Below the pieces are notes generated by a model, which was given only the letters and a program-made list of their open reading frames with translations, did no database searches and was not told where the DNA came from. A program made the position numbers and the translations under genes. A DNA stretch of 6,294 nt, from contig JAHEOI010000037.1 in the NCBI GenBank assembly GCA_018610125.1, forward strand, positions 1-6,294, written 5' to 3'. Shown one piece after another: positions 1-6,294 of the stretch; position 1 is the stretch's first letter, and every line of letters starts with the position of its first letter. This stretch comes from Verrucomicrobiota bacterium. Lineage in GTDB: Bacteria > Verrucomicrobiota > Verrucomicrobiia > Limisphaerales > JAHEOI01.

Positions 1-2
1 CT

Positions 3-2375
3 CTGCCGAAATTGCTTCGCATCCTCACGGACCAGCGCACGCCGGAAGCGATCAAGTCCCCGGTGGCGGCAACGCTCGGTCCGATCGCCCAAACGTTTTT
101 GAGCAATCCCAATTCCTTGGATCGTGCCGCTCTCCGGCAACGGATTGACCGTTTGACGGAGCTTTCCGAGGCAATTGCCAGTGCCAAGGGCGAGCTCAGT
201 GGCGACGCGGTGTCGGATAGCGTCAGCGAAGTCGAGCAAGCCCTGAGTGCCCTTCGCGCCGAATGGGATTCCAGATGGTGGTATGCGATCTTGAATTGGG
301 AAGAGGAGCATCGGATCCTTTCGAACGCATGGGTCCGTGCGGGCGGCGGCTTACTGGTGCTGCTTATCCTACTCAGCGGCGTCTGGCAGGGAATGACAGC
401 CTTCGCTCCGACGCTGATCTCACGCATCAATGAAACGCTGAGACCAGTGGCGCTCCCATTGGGCAATGGCCGGCGACTCGGCCTGAACAACCTCCTGCTG
501 GTCTCGCGTTGGGATCGACACCCGCGTGTTCTCGACGGCTGGGTTCGTCAGCACGCCGCAACAGCAAGGCGATCGATCGCGCAATCGAGCCGGGGACAAG
601 CGTTACAGCCGTATATCAGCACCCCGGTATCGATTCAAGACGAGCCCGTCCACTCGCCCGACGCGCATCATTGGCACAGCTTATTCGATCGCGACATGGT
701 CTACATGGTCATTCATGGGGATCGCGGATCGGGCAAGACGATGCTGGCCCACCAATTGGCGTTGCAAGGCTTATCCGATCAACCGGAGCGCCGCCTCCAA
801 TCCCATTGCATCTTTCCCGTTCGGATCGATAAGGAAGCCGAGCAGCAAATCGGCAGCAATGGGCAAAGCCTGCTGCGACTGATGCGCGACCGATTCGTCG
901 AAATGATCGATCAAGCCAATGAGCTATCCGAGGCCCGCTTTGTTTCACTGCTGAGGCAATCGCGCGTGTTCCTCATCGCTGACGGGTTCTCGGAATGGAT
1001 TCCCGCGGCGCGGGATCGGTTCGTCGATGCGGTCAAGGAAGCCGCAATCCCATTCGTCGTCATCACCAGTCGTCATTTTCATGATGGCGAGAAGAACCGG
1101 ACCCATCGGGTGGAAACACTGCGTTTGGACAGCACCGGCAGCTCCCGTTTCATTGAGGCGTACTTGCAGACCCAAGGCACGGACACCCGCTTCACGAGCA
1201 CCGAATTGTTGGAAGCCTCCCACGATTTGGCCAACATGATGAGCGGCCGTACCCTCCCCTCTCAAGTCATACGGATTTACGCCGATTTCCTTGCGCAGGA
1301 AAAGGAACAAAGCGTGATCGGGCAGTGGCCGCAGAGCTTGACCGAAGTGATGCTGGGCTATCTCAAGCACTTAAACTGGCGCGCCGGCGCGGAATGGCTA
1401 AACGTCCCGACCCTGGATCGATTTTTCCGTCTTCTGGCGTGGTCTTGCGTCAAGGAGCGTTACGCGGCCGGATCGACCTCTCTGGGAACTGTGCGGGAGC
1501 AGTTGGCCGACGATGAAACCCTTCAAGACAAAATCGACCTGTTTGTGCAGAACGGCATCCTGAAGTCGGAGGAGGCCGAGGGAAATCGGATCACCTTCAC
1601 TGAGGCTCCGGTCGCGGAATACCTGGCTGCTTACCATGCTGTCATGCTCTGCCAAAACGATGCCGCAAGTTGGCGACACTTCTTTGAAGAGGCCGATTCC
1701 AAGGAGCGCTCGCAAATACTCGATTTCTTACAAGCGGTGGAGGACTGCTGCTTCAACGGGCACAACCTGCTTGGCGAGATACAACTTCCGGGCTTTGTCC
1801 GCGACGAGCTCGACCAGCGAATCGGAATCAATGACGCCCAGAAAGAGGCCCGACTGCAAAAACGCGTCTACTCCCTGCTGAAACAGTTGCTGACCCATGA
1901 TTCCGGAGAGCGCAATCAGATTATCGACGAGCTGAAACAGATAGGGCCAAAAGGAAAGAGCGTGGTGCCGCATCTGCTTGAGACCTTCCGTAACCGAAAA
2001 GAAGATTTGGAAGTGCGCCAATCCGCCATTCAAGCCCTCGGAGCGTTGGAGTCGGCGACCCCCTCCACCCTGGATTGCTTGCTTGACGTCATTCGGGACA
2101 AGGAGGAGCACCTCTTCTTCCGCACCGAGACCTTGGAAGTCCTGGCACGCATTAGCCAAGGGGAAAGCGCAGTCATTTCCGTCTTGGGCAAAATTCTGAC
2201 CGACAGGAAGGGACTGCCGTTTTTCCGCTCAAAAATCGCCGAGACCTTGGGGAACATGGGTGGGCAGGCGAAAGAGGCCATCCCTTACTTGGACGATGTC
2301 CTGCATGAGGATAAAAGCACCGAGGTCCAAAACACGGCCAAACGGGTCAAGGCAAAGATCGAGGGAAGCGCATGA
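3..2375 (+). CDS. Membrane-anchored NACHT/STAND-family NTPase with C-terminal HEAT-like repeats (5' partial)
   Basis: This is a probable signal-transducing P-loop NTPase. The frame is open to the left edge, so the true start lies upstream. The first start-like codon (TTG at 12) has no visible ribosome binding site and is probably internal. Residues below count from that TTG. Residues 112-131 form a strongly hydrophobic, probably membrane-spanning helix. Walker A is GDRGSGKT at 236-243. Walker B is LIADGFSE at 321-328, matching the NACHT pattern of hydrophobic-DG-x-x-E. VVITSR at 349-354 fits sensor 1. FTEAPVAEYLAAY at 529-541 resembles the EYLAA motif that follows the NACHT core in many bacterial members. 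Residues about 634-784 contain four to five HEAT-like helical pairs, typical of a ligand-sensing or scaffold region. The stop overlaps the next gene's ATG by four bases, indicating an operon with translational coupling. No effector domain is visible; one could lie upstream of the window. The family call is fairly secure. The ligand and biological role are unknown. Confidence 0.85.
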   Translation: MPKLLRILTDQRTPEAIKSPVAATLGPIAQTFLSNPNSLDRAALRQRIDRLTELSEAIASAKGELSGDAVSDSVSEVEQALSALRAEWDSRWWYAILNWEEEHRILSNAWVRAGGGLLVLLILLSGVWQGMTAFAPTLISRINETLRPVALPLGNGRRLGLNNLLLVSRWDRHPRVLDGWVRQHAATARRSIAQSSRGQALQPYISTPVSIQDEPVHSPDAHHWHSLFDRDMVYMVIHGDRGSGKTMLAHQLALQGLSDQPERRLQSHCIFPVRIDKEAEQQIGSNGQSLLRLMRDRFVEMIDQANELSEARFVSLLRQSRVFLIADGFSEWIPAARDRFVDAVKEAAIPFVVITSRHFHDGEKNRTHRVETLRLDSTGSSRFIEAYLQTQGTDTRFTSTELLEASHDLANMMSGRTLPSQVIRIYADFLAQEKEQSVIGQWPQSLTEVMLGYLKHLNWRAGAEWLNVPTLDRFFRLLAWSCVKERYAAGSTSLGTVREQLADDETLQDKIDLFVQNGILKSEEAEGNRITFTEAPVAEYLAAYHAVMLCQNDAASWRHFFEEADSKERSQILDFLQAVEDCCFNGHNLLGEIQLPGFVRDELDQRIGINDAQKEARLQKRVYSLLKQLLTHDSGERNQIIDELKQIGPKGKSVVPHLLETFRNRKEDLEVRQSAIQALGALESATPSTLDCLLDVIRDKEEHLFFRTETLEVLARISQGESAVISVLGKILTDRKGLPFFRSKIAETLGNMGGQAKEAIPYLDDVLHEDKSTEVQNTAKRVKAKIEGSA
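2361..2366 (+). promoter_or_regulatory. Ribosome binding site for the SbcD-like gene
   Basis: GAGGGA lies five bases before the ATG at 2372, inside the last codons of the NACHT gene. It is a good Shine-Dalgarno match and supports the ATG that overlaps the upstream stop codon, so the SbcD-like protein is probably made by coupled or reinitiated translation. Confidence 0.65.
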
Positions 2376-3598
2376 GGTTGTTGCACACAGCGGATTGGCA
2401 GCTTGGCGCTCGTTTCCGCCAATTCGGCGACCGGGCGGACCGGCTTCGTCAGGCCCGATTGCAAACGCTGGAACGGGCGCTGACTCTGGCGAGGGATGAG
2501 CGAGTGGATGCCTTTCTGATCGCCGGGGACCTCTTTGAAGACAATTATGTTCAAGACTCTTTGGTCTTTGACGTTGTCCGGTTGTTCAAGCGATTCTCGG
2601 ATGTGCCGATCCACATTCTTCCGGGCAATCACGACCCAAGCGCCGGTCCCGGCTCGATCTGGCTTAGAAATCCATTTCGAGAGCCGCCGGACCACGTGAA
2701 GGTTTTCCGCGAGCCTGGGTATGAGCCGGTCAATGACGGCTTTGTCCTTGCCAATCCGCTCACCAAGAAGGCATCGGTCCAGGATCCCTCTTACCAGCTT
2801 GGCCAGATAGCGGCCGATCTCCCGAAAGAGTCTATCAAGGTTGGAATGACCCATGGCGCCCTGGCCATCGAGGGGAAACATCAACCCCACGATCACCCGA
2901 TCGCTCCCAACGCGGCGACCCAACATGGGCTTGATTATCTCGCAATCGGGCATTGGCACAGTTGGCTCGCGCTTGACGACAACCGTCTTCTGATGCCCGG
3001 GACCCCTGAGCCGGATCAATTCGATCAAACCGCATCCGGTTATGCCGCCTTGGTGGAGATTGCGGGCCGCGGTGAAAAGCCGGAGATCACCGCAAAGCCG
3101 ATCGCCGGCCTCAAATGGCTCGCCCGTAAAATCGACTTTTTGGAATCGAGCTCCCATCATGCCCTCGCCGAAGAGCTCAAGGAACTGACAGAGCAAGCCG
3201 ACTCCACGGTAATCCGAGTGGTGTTGAATGGTACGCCGGAACGCGCCCTTTACGACGCCATCTACCGGTGGCTTCCGACCCGGCTTGATTGGTTTGCAGC
3301 CGCGCAACTGGTCGATAAAACCGACCCGTCACTCTCCCAAGCGGAGTTGAACGAGCTTACCCAAAGAAGCCCGATCCTGGCTCAAGTCTTAAATGATCTT
3401 CAATCGCTAAGCGGAGGGCCGACCGAGCAAGCCGAAAACCGGGAGGGCCCCGGATTGGAGGAATCGCTTTCCATGAGTGATCGAAATCGGCTCATCAAGG
3501 GATTGCCCATCGACGATAGCGATTTTGATGAGGCATTTTACAAAGCGGCACACGCGATGCTGCTTCAAGAGTTGGCACGACATCGGGAGCCGGCATGA
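2372..3598 (+). CDS. SbcD/Mre11/YhaO-like DNA repair exonuclease (calcineurin-like metallophosphoesterase)
   Basis: This is the nuclease subunit of an SbcCD/Mre11-Rad50-type complex, expected to act in the cytoplasm on DNA ends or hairpins with two metal ions. At 408 residues it is close to the usual SbcD length. The phosphoesterase motifs appear in order: HTADWQLG (residues 5-12), AGDLFED (51-57), GNHD (85-88), THG (160-162) and GHWH (193-196), followed by MPGTPEPDQFD, a typical segment closing the nuclease domain in this family. Likely metal ligands are D8, D53, N86, H161, H194 and H196. The usual histidine of motif I (D-x-H) is Q10 here, encoded by CAG at 2399-2401. Residues about 210-300 fit the capping region. 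The polar, helical C-terminal 100 residues would fit the part that docks on the ATPase coiled coil. The ATG is supported by an upstream GAGGGA. The gene overlaps both neighbours by four bases. It is more divergent than classical SbcD and could equally be called YhaO-like. Exonuclease activity is inferred from the family. Confidence 0.95.
   Translation: MRLLHTADWQLGARFRQFGDRADRLRQARLQTLERALTLARDERVDAFLIAGDLFEDNYVQDSLVFDVVRLFKRFSDVPIHILPGNHDPSAGPGSIWLRNPFREPPDHVKVFREPGYEPVNDGFVLANPLTKKASVQDPSYQLGQIAADLPKESIKVGMTHGALAIEGKHQPHDHPIAPNAATQHGLDYLAIGHWHSWLALDDNRLLMPGTPEPDQFDQTASGYAALVEIAGRGEKPEITAKPIAGLKWLARKIDFLESSSHHALAEELKELTEQADSTVIRVVLNGTPERALYDAIYRWLPTRLDWFAAAQLVDKTDPSLSQAELNELTQRSPILAQVLNDLQSLSGGPTEQAENREGPGLEESLSMSDRNRLIKGLPIDDSDFDEAFYKAAHAMLLQELARHREPA
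3585..3589 (+). promoter_or_regulatory. Ribosome binding site for the SbcC-like gene
   Basis: GGGAG sits five bases before the ATG at 3595, within the final codons of the SbcD-like gene. It supports the ATG that overlaps the upstream TGA (ATGA arrangement) and thus coupled synthesis of the nuclease and ATPase subunits. Confidence 0.55.
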
Positions 3599-6294
3599 TC
3601 GTTGAGCTTATCCGCTTGCAAAACGTCGGCAAGTTCAGGCAACCGGCCCGGCTCGGACCGCTCGCCTCCGGATTAAACATCTTGGGCGCCCCGAATGAAG
3701 AGGGCAAATCGACCCTCTTGAAGGCGACAGCCCGAGCCCTCTTTGATCGGCATTCCAGCAAGTCGAGCGAGATACGGGATCTCCAGCCGGTCGGCTCCGA
3801 CCTGGCACCGGAGATAACCGTGGTTTTCGCCACCCATGCGGGCAAGTTCCAGATCCGCAAGCGATTCCTCCACTCACCTGAAAGCCGATTTTTCGAATGG
3901 GCTCAAGAGCAGTGGCAGCTCAAGGCGGAGGGTGACCAGGCCGATTCACTCGTCATCGAGCAGTTGGGTGCCGATCGTCCTTCCAAAGGCGCCTCAAAGC
4001 CGGAGCATTGGGGCCTTCTTCGCTATCTTTGGGCACGCCAGAATGAGCCTCCCGCATGGCCGAATTGGGAAGGACAGACGGGCGAACAGATCCGCTCCTC
4101 CTTGGCCCACATCCAAATCGATCCCTTGGTCGATCAGGTACAGGACGCAGTCACGGCCATCTTTCGCGAGCAATGCACCCCGACGGGCAAGGTAAAGGCA
4201 TCCGGAGAGCTCCACGCGGCCCAAAAGACACTGGAGGAGTTGGAACGACAACTGGGAGAGATCGAAGCAAAGAAGCAGCACGTTGAAGCGCAGCAGGAAG
4301 AGTATCAAAAGCTGGCGGCACAGCTCGCTGTCTTGGAGGAACAAAAATCGGCGGCCGAGCGCGAATGGCAGGGTCTTGTCAAGCAAGCCCGCGAGGTTGA
4401 ATCGCTGAAGCATCAGGTTGATCAATTACAACAAGCCTACAACACGGTCAATCAACGCCTCCAAAAGGTGCGGGAAGATCAAAAGACCTTGGCCTCGTTG
4501 ACAGAAAGGCAGGAAAAACAGAGTCAAGAACAAGCCCGCTTGGCCAAGGAACTGGAAGACCAAAAACAGCAGGAAGAAGCACTCCGCACCCAACAAACGA
4601 CGACACGGCAATCCCTAGAAACGGCAAAAAAGGAGCAGCGAGCCATCCAATCCCGGATAGGCCACTACCAAAACGCCATCCAATGGAAACAAGAGAACGA
4701 CCTCCTTTCTCGGGAACAGGAACGCCTTGAGAAGGTCGAAAGCTGCGAGCAACAAATTGGAGCGTTGCAAGCCCGGCGCGATCGACTGCCCAAAGTCGCC
4801 TCGCAAACCCTGTCAACGCTGAAAAATGACGCGCTCGAGCTCCGGGACCTTAAAGCAAGGCTCGATCAAATCGGATTGACAGTCCGATTGAAGCCCGATC
4901 ATGAGACCACCGTTGAAGCCGAGCGCGACGGCGAGACCGAGCATTACCGAATTGAGGCAAGTCAATCTCAGTCGGTCCATGGAGCGCATTCGCTTAGATT
5001 GACCTTATCGAGCTGGGGTAGCATTGAAATCACGTCCGGCGCCGAGGAGATCCATACCCTCCGAGAACAATACGAACGGAATTGCACCCGGTTCGAGGCA
5101 ACCCTCAAGGAATACGGCGTCCAGTCTCTCGAGGATTTGATCACGCTCTCGACCCAACGGAAGGAGCTGGAGCAGCAAATCAAAGCGGCGGAACAACGAC
5201 TCTCCGACCTGCTTGAAGAGCATCGCGACAAGCCGGCCCTTCAGCAACGGATCCACGAAAGGGAAAGGCGCATTGCGGCGCTTGAGGAGGAGCTTACGGA
5301 GATCGAGGCACTTCGCCGGGAGTCTCTGGACAGCTTGCACACTGAAGCCGAAAAGGCCCGCGCCGAGCATCAAACGGTCGAGGAGAAGCTCCATGAGCTT
5401 CAGCATCGAAGCGCTCAGATTGATAGCCAGATCGAGACTCTCCTCGAAAAGAAGAGTCACTGCGAATCCCAAATCCAGGAAACGCGGATTCAGCTCGAAC
5501 GTGATCGCTCCCAGTTTCAGACCATTCAGGAACGCTACCCCGAAGGACTCGAGCAAGCCTTGAGCCAAGCCCAGGAGGAATTTGTGCAATCCGAAGCACG
5601 GCTAAAAACGGCACAGGCCCAACTCCCCCCGGACTGGGAAAAGATCCCCAATCGATCCGAGCGGGCGGCCAAGGCAGCGGAACAGGCCCAAACCGAGTAT
5701 GCGAAAACCAAAGATCGGCTACTCCGCTTGGAGGGCGAGCTAACGAATCAAGGCGCTCAAGGCCTCTATTCCGAAGAGACCCGTCTTGTCGAGCAGATCG
5801 ACCGTTATCGCCGGGAGGTCGAGCGCCTCAAACGGCGATCCGGCACCGCCGGCTTGCTTAAGATGCTCATTGAGCACCGTAAGACAGGCACCCTCAAGCG
5901 GGTTTTGAAGCCACTCGAGGATCAGCTCAGCGCGACCTTCGCCGAACTGACCAATGACTCGGGAAGGCGTGTTTTCTTGAATGAATCGCTTCAGGTTGCC
6001 GGAATCGGAGCAAAATACGAGGAATCCATTCCGTTTGAGCAGCTCTCGCAAGGGGCCAAAGAGCAATTGCTGCTGGCCCTCCGCGCCGCTGTCGCGCGGG
6101 AACTGGCCAAATACCACCCCCAAATGCTCATCCTCGATGATGTTCTGGTCAATACGGACCCATTTCGACAGCAACGAGTACTCGATTTTCTGGCGACATT
6201 GTCAAGCTCGATTCAGATCCTGGTGCTGACATGCCATTCCGAGCGTTACCGCGGTGCCGGCACATTCGTCCAAATCGAGCCAGTAGCCCGACAC
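3595..6294 (+). CDS. SbcC/Rad50/YhaN-like coiled-coil ATPase (3' partial)
   Basis: This is the ATPase partner of the upstream nuclease. It is expected to dimerise on ATP binding, clamp DNA and control nuclease access. The frame is uninterrupted for 900 codons and has no stop before the window ends, but all ATPase motifs are already present, so probably little is missing. Walker A is GAPNEEGKST (residues 31-40). LWARQNEP around 145-152 supplies the Q-loop (Q149). The ABC signature is LSQGAKEQL (817-825), Walker B is MLILDD (844-849), followed by VLVNTD, and the H-loop is LTCHSERY (878-885). Between the half-domains are two long Glu/Gln/Lys/Arg-rich coiled-coil arms, about 204-425 and 484-780. 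Proline breaks occur near 649, 678-679 and 685. The arms are separated by a strand-like insert at about 427-483. No CxxC zinc hook occurs; the cysteines at 194, 384, 497 and 623 are isolated. The acidic residue after the Walker B aspartate is Asp rather than Glu. The ATG fits an N-terminus of the expected type (IVELIRLQNVGKF). YhaN-like is a better description than classical SbcC because the hook is absent. Confidence 0.95.
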   Translation, partial: MIVELIRLQNVGKFRQPARLGPLASGLNILGAPNEEGKSTLLKATARALFDRHSSKSSEIRDLQPVGSDLAPEITVVFATHAGKFQIRKRFLHSPESRFFEWAQEQWQLKAEGDQADSLVIEQLGADRPSKGASKPEHWGLLRYLWARQNEPPAWPNWEGQTGEQIRSSLAHIQIDPLVDQVQDAVTAIFREQCTPTGKVKASGELHAAQKTLEELERQLGEIEAKKQHVEAQQEEYQKLAAQLAVLEEQKSAAEREWQGLVKQAREVESLKHQVDQLQQAYNTVNQRLQKVREDQKTLASLTERQEKQSQEQARLAKELEDQKQQEEALRTQQTTTRQSLETAKKEQRAIQSRIGHYQNAIQWKQENDLLSREQERLEKVESCEQQIGALQARRDRLPKVASQTLSTLKNDALELRDLKARLDQIGLTVRLKPDHETTVEAERDGETEHYRIEASQSQSVHGAHSLRLTLSSWGSIEITSGAEEIHTLREQYERNCTRFEATLKEYGVQSLEDLITLSTQRKELEQQIKAAEQRLSDLLEEHRDKPALQQRIHERERRIAALEEELTEIEALRRESLDSLHTEAEKARAEHQTVEEKLHELQHRSAQIDSQIETLLEKKSHCESQIQETRIQLERDRSQFQTIQERYPEGLEQALSQAQEEFVQSEARLKTAQAQLPPDWEKIPNRSERAAKAAEQAQTEYAKTKDRLLRLEGELTNQGAQGLYSEETRLVEQIDRYRREVERLKRRSGTAGLLKMLIEHRKTGTLKRVLKPLEDQLSATFAELTNDSGRRVFLNESLQVAGIGAKYEESIPFEQLSQGAKEQLLLALRAAVARELAKYHPQMLILDDVLVNTDPFRQQRVLDFLATLSSSIQILVLTCHSERYRGAGTFVQIEPVARH

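Noticed and set aside
12..14. TTG at base 12 as the true start of the NACHT protein
   Set aside because: There is no Shine-Dalgarno sequence in the 11 bases before it and the frame stays open to the window edge, so the gene most likely starts upstream.
2285..3307. Long minus-strand open frame (340 codons) opposite the SbcD-like gene
   Set aside because: It lies fully antisense to a gene with clear catalytic motifs, its translation shows no recognisable domain, and such frames are common opposite GC-rich coding sequence.
5005..5589. Minus-strand open frame (194 codons) rich in Leu and Phe, looking like a membrane protein
   Set aside because: It mirrors the Glu/Gln/Lys-rich coiled-coil codons of the SbcC-like gene. 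Antisense reading of such codons yields Leu/Phe-rich frames, so the apparent hydrophobicity is an artefact.
3595..6294. Rad50-type CxxC zinc hook in the coiled-coil protein
   Set aside because: All visible cysteines are isolated (residues 194, 384, 497, 623 and 880). None is arranged as CxxC, and C880 lies next to the H-loop histidine.
2372..6294. Naming the pair as canonical sbcD and sbcC
   Set aside because: The nuclease has a variant first motif and the ATPase lacks the zinc hook and carries a different central insert. The similarity supports only an SbcCD/Mre11-Rad50/YhaO-YhaN-like call without a gene symbol.
1..6294. CRISPR arrays, tRNA or rRNA genes, insertion sequences, terminators or promoters
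   Set aside because: The whole window is occupied by three overlapping coding regions. I saw no repeat-spacer pattern, inverted terminal repeats, cloverleaf, hairpin with T-tract, or space for a promoter.

Overview
The window holds three tightly packed plus-strand genes that overlap each other by four bases (ATGA) and leave no intergenic space. Both ends of the window cut through genes: the first reading frame is open at the left edge and the third at the right edge. The base composition is moderately GC-rich. The sequence points to a bacterium, but nothing in it (no rRNA, tRNA or housekeeping marker) identifies the lineage.

Layout. (1) Bases 3-2375: the 3' part of a gene for a membrane-anchored NACHT/STAND-type NTPase. 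It has one clear hydrophobic helix before the P-loop, a NACHT core with Walker A, Walker B and sensor 1, an EYLAA-type motif after the core, and C-terminal HEAT-like helical repeats. (2) Bases 2372-3598: a complete SbcD/Mre11/YhaO-like metallophosphoesterase of 408 residues. All the nuclease metal-site motifs are visible except that the histidine of the first motif (DxH) is glutamine. (3) Bases 3595-6294: a SbcC/Rad50/YhaN-like ATPase, 900 codons visible with no stop. It has an N-terminal Walker A, a Q-loop, two long coiled-coil arms, a short strand-rich insert where a zinc hook might be expected, and a C-terminal ABC signature, Walker B and H-loop.

How they may work together. Genes 2 and 3 form a standard nuclease-ATPase pair of the Mre11-Rad50 type, which processes DNA ends and hairpins. 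What stands out is the STAND-type NTPase translationally coupled directly upstream. STAND/NACHT proteins commonly act as ligand-triggered switches, in bacteria often in anti-phage immunity, with C-terminal repeats as sensors. A reasonable hypothesis is a three-component membrane-associated module in which the NACHT-HEAT protein senses something (phage protein, DNA processing state or envelope damage) and is coupled to an SbcCD-like DNA-processing machine. That is inference from gene order and domain content. No promoter, terminator, repeat array, mobile element or RNA gene was found.
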